From Aldrovandia affinis (lineage: Eukaryota > Chordata > Actinopteri > Notacanthiformes > Halosauridae): a DNA stretch of 64,000 nt. The notes under the pieces are model-generated. The model saw only the letters and a program-made list of their open reading frames with translations. It did no database searches and was not told the origin of the DNA. Location of the stretch: assembly GCA_029706075.1 (NCBI GenBank), contig JAINUG010000086.1, positions 372,001-436,000 of the forward strand, read 5' to 3'. Below, in pieces: positions 43,701 through 55,215 of the stretch (its first letter is position 1; each line of letters starts with the position of its first letter). The position numbers and the translations under genes are program-made.

Positions 43701-44322
43701 ATAATTTCATTGTGTCAGTGAGATGGCACTAAAAATCATTATAAGGCTAAAAGCGTAGTGTCCTTACCTGGCATCAAAGTGTCGTATATCATAAAAGGAA
43801 TAAAAACGATATATTTTTAGGAAAAGTATGTGTATGTAAAAGATGGGAAACTAAAGTATATCCATCTTGTGGCACATTTATTTTAAACAGTGAATGTACT
43901 GACTTTGTAGAAACTAGTGAATTCCTTTGAATACCTTTATTAAAATGCGAAAGCAATGCAGAGGTCAAGATGGCACAAGTGTAAAAGTAATACACATAAC
44001 AGATGTTTTACTTGCACCCAATATAGAACTAGAAATATAATATGATATCACAGATAAAGGCTAAATAAGCAATACACAAAACTGTATACTGTAGTTGCAT
44101 TCATTAGCAATCATAACAAACATAGTAATGCTCATAAACATTCTAACCAGCTTATTACAGCAGATGTCAAAGGAAGATATGAGTTGTTGGGACACAATGA
44201 GTACTCTTTGACATATCATATTATGGGGCTATGAAAACTTGCAAATGTGTTAGTTATTCCATGAGGTAATCATAAAGTACCATGAAGTGCGTAAACATAA
44301 ATAAATATAGTTGTGTAGTATT
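40743..44322. other. 3.6 kb transposon-poor stretch
   Basis: No recognised element and no frame above 79 codons. The segment 43040-43340 has balanced composition with ATTAAG/TAATTA words and could be conserved regulatory DNA, which I cannot test here. Confidence 0.4.
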
Positions 44323-44324
44323 GG

Positions 44325-44475
44325 TTAACGGTTATGGAACAGGACTGATAAATAGAGGTTGCAGGTTTGAATATCGGGTTGGGCACTGCTGTAGTACACT
44401 TGAAAAGGAATTGTTTTTATAAATATCCAGCAAACGGTTATGTTGTCATTATTAAAACAACAAGGATAAATGTAA
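44325..44475 (+). repeat. tRNA-derived SINE, family D, plus strand
   Basis: GGTTAACGGTTATGGAACAG, GAGGTTGCAGGTTTGAATAT (box B-like), GGTTGGGCACTGCTGTAGTA, CACTTGAAAAGGAATTG and TATAAATATCCAGCAAACGG. This is the fullest plus-strand view of family D in the window. Confidence 0.72.
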
Positions 44476-45770
44476 GCTATTTCAGTCACCCCAGATAAGG
44501 GGTGTCTACGGAGTGTATAAATAATGTATTGAAAAGCTTTAGCACTGCGTCTTTCCTGGGAAAGAGGCTGAAGTGGAATGATTTGCATAGCCTGATATCA
44601 TTGATCTGTCTCCTCTCCTTCACCTCACAGAGCAGGTCACACAGCAGCTGTGGATTGTATTGACTCTATAAAACAATTACTCCTGTTAAAACACATTGAT
44701 TGGTAGGGGGGGAATGATCACCTTTGGGGGAGAGGGGGTGGGGGTTCCATTAGGGCAGGTCATTGAGTTTGAGAATGGATGCTCTGTATTGTGGCAAAAA
44801 CAGTTTTCATTGACAATACAATTCTGCCATAATCTAAAAATAAAACTGCAATACAAGTCCACCTGTGCAAAGCAATGAAAACGATTAATGTACCCCTGCC
44901 CCTCCACACAATCCACCCCTGAAGCATAAAACATATGGTGAGCAAACCTATTAGGAATGAAGGGGTTACTTAACACATGTAAACCTCAGCTGTCTAATTT
45001 AATGTTTGTGAGAAGTGTAGCAGGTGTGTGCTGATGATTAGATCATCTTTAATTATGATTTTAATTAAATGTCCTATCTAATATCAGAGTCCATAACTCC
45101 TCAACAGTGGCTAGAGGATTAAAGAGATAACAAGCAACGTATACTGACAGTAGGAGCCAGAGAAAGAGGACCCTGAGAAAACTGTGGAAAGAAAAAAGGG
45201 TAAAAAAGAGTATAACCAATACCAATGGCTCTCAGACAAAAGAACACATTTTGTGGCTAAAGTCCAAGTGCTAAAAGAAGGCCTAAAGTGCTAAAAGGTG
45301 CCAGAAAAGAGGTTGAATCCCTTTTTCCACGCCATGACAATTAACAGCTTGCCTCCTATGCAAGACAGAAATAAATCTCTCTCTTTATTTTCAATTCTAT
45401 TCAATAGAACTTTATTGATCCCACATGGGGCAATTTAAAGAGCAAAGACCATGTTGACGCAAAAACAGGAACAGAAACACACCAATGATTCTGTTTAATC
45501 GCCAAAAATATGTATTTAGTTTGAAAACACGCACTCCTATTATGAGGCATCATCCCTGTCACTCCAAAGACAACAGTATTACTGCATCACAAAATGTGCA
45601 TTTGTGTGTGTGTGTGTGTGTGTATAAAGTACATTTTTTTGGTATATCTAAAGGGATTACCAGAGAAATGTTTCATCCCCCCAGGCAGATGAGAAATTGA
45701 TTTCATTTTTTCCATTGGGAAAAAATGTAATAGTTCTGTGTGAATGTCAACAGAATGATATGTAATTCGA
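44476..45770. other. non-coding stretch with small repeats
   Basis: AACTTTATTGATCCCACATG at 45405-45430 resembles the end of a common fish retroelement. (TG)n of about 20 bp lies at 45603-45623. A G-rich patch (GGGGGAGAGGGGGTGGGGG) lies at about 44726-44745. No gene is recognised. Confidence 0.4.
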
Positions 45771-46062
45771 CGCCACAGTAGAGTTGGTCTGGGGGTCTTT
45801 AAAATGTGTCCAAAATAACTCCCCGGGGTCTGGGAAGAGATGGAACTGCGATGGGTGGTCGGGTTGCGTTGGGGAGTCATGCTCTGTTGGGTACTGGTGA
45901 TCAACGGCTGCTCCCTGGCCCGCCACAGCAGAGTTGGTCTGGGGGTCTTTAAAATGTGTCCAAAATAACTCCCCGGGGTCTGGGAAGAGATGGAACTGCG
46001 ATGGGTGGTCGGGTTGCGTTGGGGAGTCATGCTCTGTTGGGTGCTGGTGATCAACGGCTGCT
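45771..46062. repeat. 150-bp tandem duplication
   Basis: Unit 1 starts CGCCACAGTAGAGTTGGTCT (45771); unit 2 starts CGCCACAGCAGAGTTGGTCT (45921). The period is 150 bp. The 142 shared bases differ at only two sites by eye (T/C near the start, A/G in GTACTGG/GTGCTGG). The duplication keeps one minus-strand frame open over 155 codons (45587-46054) because 150 is a multiple of three. The peptide TSTQQSMTPQRNPTTHRSSI repeats but matches no domain that I know. Confidence 0.92.
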
Positions 46063-46789
46063 GAGTCAGTCAGCTGGAAAGGTCAGCCATGTCCAAGAGA
46101 TGGTTAGGGTCTCGCCAGGAGGACCCAGGTTGACCTGTGAACCAAAAATAGCATATGTAGCTGGCACTGTTTTCTCACCAAATTCCCTCCATTCTTCAGT
46201 GATTTACGGTGATAGATACAGTCAATTCCAAAAAACAAGAAATTGTTAACTGGCCACAACATTACTTGTGACCGGTGAGTAAACCCTTAATTGTTTTGAT
46301 CAACTTAGACTGCCATGGAGTACTGGGGGTGGGGCGTTTGCCCCTCTGTGAGCGATTGACCAATCAAGCACATTCTATATATATTTATTGTACCTATCAT
46401 GTTAGCTTTGCTCTCCTGTCTTCCTGTCCATCCCAGTAATCCCGGTGATTCCCTTCCTGTTTGATCAGAGGTACATGTGTGTATGCTTCGCCTTATTAGT
46501 TACAATGTTTTATATTTAATTTATAGATCTTGTCAGAACAGTGAAGTTAGAATAAAAATGGTTTATTCTCTGAATGCAGAAGCTTTAACATGAAACGCCC
46601 TTGTTTAAAGTTCAGCACTCAGGGTTGAATACTGAACCCAAGTCGTATTACGTGTTAAAACCCCTCACTTATCCTACATGTAAACTATATTTATTTGATT
46701 GAATATAATAATCGCTACACAGGATACCAATTATCAATAAAAATCTCAAAATTCATTGATAGGCAGAGCAAACTGGTGGATCAACCTTC
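46063..46789. other. non-coding stretch, possibly retroelement-derived
   Basis: Contains AATAAAAATGG at about 46551 and TTCAATCAAATAAATATAG-like words on the minus strand. It lies between the tandem duplication and the LTR-like repeat. Could be interior of an old retroelement; not demonstrated. Confidence 0.3.
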
Positions 46790-47113
46790 ATCAAAATATG
46801 CAACTCACCATTCAATTAAATAAACAGCTGGTTTATTCAGTTACAACAGTTAGACAAAACATTCAACGTCCAATCTACATATGTAGGTTCAACTACCTTA
46901 ACAAAAACTAAACCGGAACATCCAATATGTAGGGTTTAGTTCTGTCTCCTCACATATGGAACATTTATCGGTACCATTTCACAAGCTTGCTCGTACCACG
47001 TCAAGCTCCGCTCTCATCTGGCCCCAAAAGACGTAAGTTCCAAAATGGATATTCCGGCTTAACAAATACTAACTTCTAAACATAAAATTGACATGTAACA
47101 ATCACAAAAGAGA
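46790..47113 (-). repeat. LTR-like repeat, copy B (partner at 3000-3162)
   Basis: Reverse complement carries the same ordered words as copy A, with about 160 bp more between two TTAGT(A/T)TTTGTTAAG copies (an internal partial duplication). A GAATAAACCAGCTG poly(A)-like signal lies near its end. Copy A is plus strand, copy B minus. Confidence 0.5.
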
Positions 47114-50100
47114 TTTAATATAGGAGGCTTAGATGAAAATACACTAGTTAAACTAAATGTCCTCATCTCGGACAACTAGAGTAGCTTATATCCATTTCCT
47201 ACTGAGAAAAGTGCGCGTTTCTCAGGAAACTGATACAAACGTTACTTTTAGGGTGACAAGATTCAAATCATCCAAATGCGGGACGTTGAGGGACGGAAAG
47301 GTGCAACAGAAAGGTTTTGAAGCAATTTTTAATGATAAAAATTGTGGGCAGGGGTTCATATTCATATTTATATCCATAAAAGTCTGTGCTATGTTCCAAA
47401 TGAGGTAATAACAATAAGGAGGTGAGACAAATCTGAAACAACGTTTATTGAAGAATTAAAATGTGGGACACCTGGTTACCCTAGTTAGTTTAGTATTGCA
47501 TGCCATCCAATTATGTGCTAAATTTTATTGTAGTGAAAGCAAGTCTCATAAATTGTTCTTTGCAAGACTTGGCGCTTGCTCTTCAGCAGACATGACAACA
47601 TTTCCAGTTCGCTATGGAAAAAGCTGATCTGATTGGCCACACTGAACGAAACCCTCAATACAGTTCATTTATTCTTCTTACACCAATCCCTTTTACAACT
47701 GCGCTGCTGGTGCGCTACCGTCTCTTGTCACGAAATAACTGGAATGGACAAGGACATGCCTTAATGCACCTCCTTCCTGGATTAGCGCTAGTGTCTCCAC
47801 TTTCGCTATGATAACGAAACTAGAGTCTGATGATGCAGATTTACTTTTGTTGGATTTTATTTCAAATAATTAGTAGGGGTGTGAATAATTGTGACATATT
47901 TTTTGGCGAAATTTTGTTGTTGTTCTCTGAGCAATTGTATTAGTATAAAAATATAATTTTTGCATAAAATATAGTTAATTACCTGTATTTTGTATTTTAT
48001 ACAGACGTTTTTGTTCATCTTTATCAGGTGTGTGAATACTTTTGGAGCTGACTTTATATGTTTTGAAAAATTTAGAAGTTCTGACAGCCTTAATTTTTTT
48101 GTAATCAATCGGGGTTTAGTTCAATTGTTTGTTTCTTTGTTTTGCATGCATATTTCACTGTAAAGTGACTTTAAAGTGAAGAAAGTACTGAGTACCGAAA
48201 GGAAAATTGTAATTGTAGCATAATGGTTTTTGTCACAGAAGTCAATGTATCACTGGCTATCAAATGTATAACAATGGAACCAGAATCCAGTGTTGCTCTA
48301 AAATAATATAGGTAGACTCTAGGTTGGGACACACTGAACGACAGGGAATAAATTAGCTCATGTTTGAATCAGGCAGACTAGAACTCGGATCTGTGCTTAC
48401 AGAAAAGATCAATGTGAACACATAGTGTATACCGTATCGATCCCCAAAGTGGAGGTATTCAGGCATACAAATGATGACATACAATCACAACATCGATACC
48501 AACACAGGGACATTAGTAAACACAAGGCGCATAATTTCCTGCAACCAACCAATTGACCAAAAATCTGAGAATAACGAATTGCGCCGTATGCTCCAGTGCC
48601 CTTTTAACTAACCAAATTCAATACAGCACAGTCACGAGCTGGAGGTTTCCCTTTTGCGACAATCACTTTCCTTTGCCTGATGTCTCCTGCTGGTGGCCAG
48701 TCTTGATTCTTCACAGAAGGAGTCATCAAGAGGATCCAAATCAGAGATGACGTGGCGTAGCTTCAGGCTGTTAATAACTATGCACCCCCCCCCTCCCTTC
48801 TACACTTCTAAGACCATTTATTATTTCTGCTGAGAAGGTCTTTCAAGGAACTTCTGAGTCAGGTCCGCTTGGGAATAAAGAAATCATAATCTTGCCTCAC
48901 ATTCATGAGGAGTATTTTCTTCATTTTTTTATTCATACACTTGCTTTAAATAATTAATGGCAGTATGGTGAGTGCGAAAATGAAAGTTAACAGCTGCCTG
49001 GAGGCAGCATCACCACCTCCCCCTCCTCCCCACCCATCACAGGTAAAAGGCTGTAATGAAAAGGAACTGAAGAGCTGGCTTTGAGGAGTGCTGGGCTTTT
49101 TAATAAAACATCTCTTTGGGGGTAATGGGCTCTCCGGGTCAGGGGTGAGCCAGTGCCACAGGCTGCGTTTTCAGATTTGAATGCATCTGTGCAGCAACTT
49201 TCCTGGAGCACAAGGCGCTCTACAGTGGACGGAGGGGGTTAATGTCTCAACCAGCACCGCTGCGTGCTGAAGTAGCCACCTGGGTGATGCATGGCAGTCA
49301 GAACGCTCACCACACGCCAGTTTAGGCGAGAGTGGCGAGGATTTATTTACCCAATTAAACTGGGGGTTTGATTTTATTGCCAGATTGAGAGAGCCAAATG
49401 CTAAATAGACTTTACTTCCAGATACTAAATAATGTTTATGTGACTTTATGTGTTGTTGTTTGTTTCGTTTTTTTCCATCAAAACATAGTACAAAGAGAAA
49501 GATAGGTATTTTACAGATTTTTCAATGGTTTTGTTTGGAAAAATAATTAATAAAAATATGGATTGACAACAGATGACATAGATGGACAAAAATAATGGTT
49601 GTGAACATGAATATGCCATTGGCACATGTCAACAAACTGAAAATCCAAACAGGATTGATCAGCCTGTAAAAAATTCTGGAGCATTCAAGAAATTGTACAG
49701 GGAGGCCGGACCAGGAGAAGGAGCAGGAGAACATTCAGTGGTCACAAAGGTGTGCAAACATGTGCAAGACATTGTGGTCTTCTGGGCTTTGCCCCATGCG
49801 TATACACCATCTATCATGTACATTCTTGCCAGTGGTTAGGCCTCTATTCCCAGGTAACGGTTCTTCACAGAGAGAGTTATTATCACTTGGAATAATTTGC
49901 TGAGAAATCTAGTGCGGAGACCCTGGGGATTCTTTAAGGCCACACTCGACACAGTGATAGATTCACTCCAGATTATCTGCAAATTATGAGCAAAATATGA
50001 ACACAACGGCCTGTTCTACTGTTAAGTTTCAGTGTGTCAGACATTCCGCTCTATGCAGTTCAGGGCTAATAACTGTGGTGGATGAAAAAATTGCTAAAAA

Positions 50101-50555
50101 AAATCATGAATTGTTATTCTGTATTTTCAGCCTTATTTGTGCACGTCAAAACCAAAAAGGAGGGAGTGTGGGCAGAGGGGTATTATTTGTATTTGCCCCA
50201 GTGCCCTAGTCAACAGATATAATTAATTGCTACTAATTTTCAGCTGCTAAACAGAAATTGGATTTTTGTAATGATATTCAACGGGGCCCAGTCCATCTTG
50301 AAATACATGTGTATATTATTGAATCTTCTTCTTGAGTAGCTCTTGCCAGTAGCAAAACAGGTAAATGAGTACATTGAAGTATTAAGCCTGGTGTATCGTG
50401 TCAACAAAAATAAATCCTCCAAAGACATTAATATTCTTTGCCTACGTCATTTATTCACTGGAAGCCATTTTGGCTCCTCAGAGAAGGTCAACGGCATGCA
50501 CAGCTTTATCTTTAACATTAAACATAGAGCTGCAGCGGGTGAAGGGACAGGACAC
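47114..50555. other. 3.4 kb transposon-poor stretch
   Basis: A possible small Tc1-type remnant at 47868-48055 (GGGGTGTGAATAATTGTG... GTGTGAATACTTTTGGAGCT). 48950-49400 is a compact, GC-balanced block that looks like a regulatory element. 49855-49930 translates to a FFTERV..TWNNLL-like string reminiscent of LINE protein ends, weakly. No gene is recognised. Confidence 0.4.
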
Positions 50556-50690
50556 ATAACAGAACGGTTGCAGGTTCGAATCTCCAAGCTGTTATATACT
50601 GTACTTCAGTCAAGATAGTTAATCGTAATAAATTCAGCAAATATAAAGCCATCTAAATGGATCAAATGCAAAGTATCACATCATTGCCAT
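50556..50690 (+). repeat. tRNA-derived SINE, family D, decayed
   Basis: AGAACGGTTGCAGGTTCGAA (box B region), CAAGCTGTTATATACTGTAC, CAGTCAAGATAGTTAATCG and TAAATTCAGCAAATATAAAG follow the family order with much divergence. Confidence 0.55.
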
Positions 50691-52638
50691 GATATGACAT
50701 GTCTTGCCTAAAATGTCAAATATGCAACCAAAAGGCATTGAAATGGAGAGTGGTGTGAAACTATAGTGTCATTGATGGACCAGACATGTAAAGAGTGGGA
50801 CATAAGTGTGAATCTAAGCAGGAGAGGGTAAAAGAGCCCTGTGTCAAACTGGTTCAAGATGGCTTCTAATATATCCCCCAAAATATTTTGTGGGCAAGTT
50901 CTGCAGTAGTAGTAGTTGCCATTGAATGACTGTCATCTGAAAACACCTTTTTACTTTAATTGCAGAAAAAATGAAACGGACCACCTGCGCCATCAGCCAA
51001 CGGCTACAAAGTGCTACAGATGGCTCTTAGAGTTTTGGGGCAGGGGGAGCAGCAATTCTGAAATCACTTTCACAGTATTGTAAGTGACAGGCAGGGAGAG
51101 TCGCATGAGGCCAAAGTGATGGAGAAGTAAAATGGAGAGGGCTAATCTGTAGCTGCACAAAAGGCATGATTGATTTCTCGATTTCTAATCAATTCTCTCA
51201 ATCTACCCTTCTGAATCAGCATCAAGGACAGTCAACTTTTGACAAATCAAGAGCATCAACTGTTTTTATTTATTTTATAAGAAAATTGATTGCGTAAAAT
51301 GTCATCAAATTCGATTAGACTTTAGGTGTCATTACCCTTTAAGCATAGCCCTACAGCACCACTTCTCAGAAATATCAACCCTGATTTTTGTTTTTGTTTT
51401 TGATAGCCTCCAAAAACATATGTGGTTACATTTCTCGTAGTAATTTAGCCTTACCCGTAATACAATCTTTTTTCGTGATCAATTTTTTCCCATAACATTT
51501 GATCATTTGAAGAGTGGTTTAATTGTTGCTACGTGACAGTTACTAGCTGACTTAAATAAAAAATAGCACTGAATTTAGTCCCTGGTGAATCTAGTAAGTG
51601 AAGGGACTTCAACAATAAATAAAAATATCCCTTGCAAGGGACAATATCCCAGTTTATTACAATTCAATGAAACCTGCTGGATTCTTGTCTGGAAACTGCC
51701 ATCCCAGTCCTTTACATTTGAACTTTCAGTCCTAACCCTTGTTATGTGATGGAGACATGGGAGAGGATAATTAGGAAGCACCACAATTTTACTCTTATAC
51801 ATTACTTTGACACCTGCACGCTCATTCATTTTGTGATTTATGCAAGTCTTCAAGAACACTTTGTTGTCTTATCAAAATAAGAATGTATACGATTCATATG
51901 TTAATCTGACAGATAAAACTTTATCCTTAGTGTTATATACACATCTGTCAGTTTTTATAATTCATTTGAATTGGGGAATTAACCTCAACAAAGGCTCACA
52001 ATGAATTCTGTAAACTGATCTTAATTGCAGCAATGCCGTTGCTGTAGAATAATTAATTAACATCTGTATATTAAGAAGCCAGAAAAAAAACTGTCAGGGA
52101 TATCTTGATCATGACGTTTTTGTTACAATTCCATGACCCCGTTACATGTTCCTTCATCGAGTACATTGTGTTCTGAATGCAGTGGTGTCTGAGCTGTGGT
52201 GTGTGTGTGTCATCTAAGCATGAAATGAATCACTTCAGAGGCTGAAGTGGAAGAGGTAGTTACGCAGGGCCAAGAAATGCATTATCTTGATAAATTAATT
52301 AATTCGTTCGCATTTGAATAGCACTTTTCAACCGTTCTCTGTGAGAAACAGAGAGATGTAGAGAAACGTGTTCTGCTGACACATACCTGAAGCACATACC
52401 TGGGGTGATGCATGATGGCTATTGTGTGCCAGAATCCCCAGCTGAGGTGGATAGGGCATGGACGGATTAGCCAATCAAACTGGGGCAGGCAGCAAGTCGA
52501 GGCCAGGCCTGGGAAAGAGGACTTGGACACAAGGAGTAACCCAGCCCTGTTTCTTACAAAAATGTAAATAGGAACTAAAAAAGTCAGAGCCTCAGTAATG
52601 AAGAAAAGTGCTGAATTGGCTGGCTCATCCTGTTAAGG
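50691..52638. other. 1.9 kb non-coding stretch
   Basis: No element recognised and no frame above 94 codons. AT-rich. Confidence 0.4.
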
Positions 52639-52639
52639 C

Positions 52640-53040
52640 ACTGTTCTAGTGTGTGGATGAGCCTGGTATTGAATGTCTGGTATCGAATGCAGACCGTGCC
52701 AGTGCCGACTGTGGCCAGCAGAGGGAGGAGCGGAACAGTCGGCTTTGTTGTCTGTGTCTCATCGCACACCAGCAACCCCCACTGGCCAATCGGGCAACCA
52801 CAGTCTGCCAGTATAAAGCTGGGCATGCAGTGTCTTCCTACAACTCATGACGGTGCACCCTTAACTTGTAGACCAAGTAGGTGTGAAAAGAAGTGGCAGC
52901 TGACATCATGTGTTTCAGAGGAGAGCATATGCTTGTCTACCCTGTCCCAGTTTGACAACGGAGGTTGTTGCGGGTGCAGCTTAGAATACGATTGGGCATT
53001 CCAAATTGGAAGAAAGGGGGAAAAGCATAAAAATAAATAA
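52640..53040 (+). repeat. tRNA-derived SINE, family A, long copy
   Basis: TGGTATCGAATGCAGACCGT, GCCAGTGCCGACTGTGGCC, CCAATCGGGCAACCACAGT, then CAGCTGACATCATGTGTTTC, GTCTACCCTGTCCCAG and GGGCATTCCAAATTGGAAG with an A-rich end. It retains a middle segment (CTGACATCATGTG...) that the other copies in the window have lost. The Tc1 copy starts about 20 bp after it. Confidence 0.72.
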
Positions 53041-53092
53041 CAACCCCCAAAAAAAACCTATACTCAGTGGCCACTTCATTAGGTACACCTTT

Positions 53093-53446
53093 CTAGTATT
53101 GGGTAGGACCCCTTTGCCCCCAGAACAGCCTGAATTGTTCGTGCCATGGGTTCAACAAGGTGCTGGAAACATTCCTCAGAGATTCTGGTCCATGTTGACA
53201 TGATAGCATCACGCAGTTGCTGCAGATTTGTCGGCAGATCTGCCGTTCCACCACATCCCAAAAGTGCTCTATTGAACTAAGATCTGGTGACTGTGGAGGC
53301 CATTGGAGTACACTGAACTCATTGTCATGTACGTGGAACCAGCTTGAGATGACGTGTGCTTTGTGACATGGCATTATCCTGCTGGAAGTAGCCATTAGAA
53401 GATGGGTAGACTGTGGCCATAAAGGGATGCACATGGTCAGCAACAC
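53093..53446 (-). pseudogene. Tc1 transposase, catalytic part 2
   Basis: The minus-strand frame contains LQWPPQSPDLSSIEHFWDVV with the final catalytic glutamate, then a C-terminal CSNCVMLSCQHGPESLRNVS segment typical of the end of this transposase. It overlaps the preceding fragment in another frame. Confidence 0.83.
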
Positions 53447-53660
53447 GACTCAGGTAGGCTGTGGCATTTAAACAATGCTCAATTAGTATTAAGGGGCCTA
53501 ATGTGTGCCAAGAAAACATTCCCCACACCATTACACCACCACCACCAGCCTGAACCGTTGGCACAAGGCAGGATGGATGCATGGCTTCATGCTGTTTACG
53601 CCAAACTCTGACCCTACCATATGCATGTCGCAGCAGAAATTGAGATTCGTCAGATTCCAA
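53325..53660 (-). pseudogene. Tc1 transposase, catalytic part 1
   Basis: A 111-codon frame opening MESDESQFLLRHAYGRVRVW. D4 corresponds to the first catalytic residue, and QQDNAMSQ holds the second. HGGG/VMVWG-like and PLILIEH segments between them match the Tc1 fold. The C-terminal 'SPDLSSIEH' part is in the next frame (53093-53446), so a frame change separates second and third catalytic residues. Confidence 0.85.
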
Positions 53661-53836
53661 TTATTCCACGGTCAAAGTCACTTAGATCACATTTCTTCCC
53701 CATTCTGATTTTTGGTCTGAACAACAATTTAACCTCAATTTAACAATTGAGTTGCTACCACATGATTGGCTGATTAGATAATTGCATTAACGAGCAGGTG
53801 GACAGGTGTACCTAATAAAGTGGCCACTGAGTGTAT

Positions 53837-55105
53837 ATGGGTTGTGTTTGTTGGGGAACATTTTCATGCTAGTGGTTCCCTACCTGCTTTCATTCATTTT
53901 GACTATGGTGGCTAATGCTAAAGAAAAAAAAAAGTTTGTATCTGAACAAATAATGCCAATATGCTAAAAATCTTCTGGACCAAATGAAAAACATCATGGG
54001 TAAGTCAAAAATCGATTATTATACAAATTCCAGAATACTCCTTTAATCCCAAGAGCAGAATCCCTCACATCCACTTCTTCGTACAATTTCAGGTTTACTT
54101 GAGTATATAGCCGGGAGTGGGCTTGACCAGGTAAAAATGCCACCTGTTTCTCACCAGATCTCACAAGCGGGACCTCGATTTAGGGATAGAAAGTGCCAGA
54201 TCACAACATGACACACTTGCATCTGTAAACCTGTCAATCTTCTGTCTAATGTAGATTGATTCAGCCCGAGCCAAACCCCTGGAGGAGAAGTACTATTCAC
54301 AAGATGCAGTTGCACTTGATTTTGCAAGCAATACAGACTACAATGAATGACACCAATGTAGTTCAGGGGAAAAATGCCTGTGCCATTTTTACGAATTCAC
54401 CTTTGCAAAGTCCTTGAAAAGCCGTAGGTTTGTGACTAGGCATTCAGAAAAAGAGAAGCCGATTACAGAGTTTTTTAATAGTCTACATCTAGCAACAAAA
54501 GCACTTAGTTGGTGACACTAATGACAGATTCAAACCTAAGATATTGTGGCTTGTCCCTGTAAACTTGAGCCAATGCAGCTTTTTTGTTACTTACACAGCA
54601 GTTTGATGGGGGGAGTAAAATTTCTCTATTCAAAGGTCAAAGACAAACTGTAATGTAATAGGATTGGACTCCAAGCCTCAGTCTTGCCAGACTATTTCAG
54701 ACTACCAGTGCGTGGTCAAATTGTTTCTTCAGCCACTGGAAGCCAGTTTGCTTACTTGTCAAGATTTGTCTGCAGCAAGAATTTAATTAATGCTGTTTAA
54801 TCCAAAGCTATAAGCAAAACAGCTAGCAAGCATCTTATTGTTATTGTCTTTACTTACAATGTTAACTAAAGTTGATTAAACAAGATGGGGGTATGTACAG
54901 GTAGTGAACAAAAAATGTAAATGCTTCGGTAAATGAGGGACGACAAGTATATTCAAAGCAGAGGCTTCCACACAATAACTTCATGTTTTGCTGATGAGAA
55001 GAGGCAATTTAACCTGTCACTACTCATCCTATATACCTAAAATGATAGAAATACACAATAATACTCATCATAATCCATATTAAACAATCATGCATGCAAA
55101 AAAGA
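53837..55105. other. 1.3 kb non-coding stretch
   Basis: No frame or repeat recognised. Confidence 0.4.
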
Positions 55106-55109
55106 TTAG

Positions 55110-55215
55110 ACTCAGCCTCTCTCAAGTTCCATGTTACAGCAGCACAGCAAGGCTTGAACCTACCGTATTCTGGCTGTTAATTGCCAGCTTCCTAACCACT
55201 GAACCACAGTTCCAC
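55110..55215 (-). repeat. tRNA-derived SINE head
   Basis: Minus strand: GTGGAACTGTGGTTCAGTGG (box A-like), CAGCCAGAATACGGTAGGTT, CAAGCCTTGCTGTGCTGC. Likely a decayed family D head; the rest is not recognisable. Confidence 0.5.

Larger units (their letters stand above)
53059..53836 (-). mobile_element. Tc1/mariner element, internally deleted
   Basis: Inverted ends: TACTCAGTGGCCACTTCATT and AGGTACACC on the left; GGTGTACCTAATAAAGTGGC and CACTGAGTGTA on the right. At about 780 bp it is half the normal length. The minus strand encodes the catalytic half of a transposase in two frames: MESDESQFLLR (first Asp), HAYGRVRVWRK, GGGGVMVWGMFSW, GYFQQDNA (second Asp), then QSPDLSSIEHFWDVVER (third acid, E of IEH). 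The N-terminal helix-turn-helix part is missing. An ERV-type origin is excluded by the DDE/Tc1 motifs. Confidence 0.88.

Noticed and set aside
45771-46062. CRISPR-like or satellite array
   Set aside because: Only two units, no spacers, and this is an animal nuclear genome; described instead as a tandem duplication.
49855-49930. LINE protein end (FFTERV..TWNNLL-like string)
   Set aside because: Only about 25 residues and no neighbouring RT motif; kept as a remark, not a feature.
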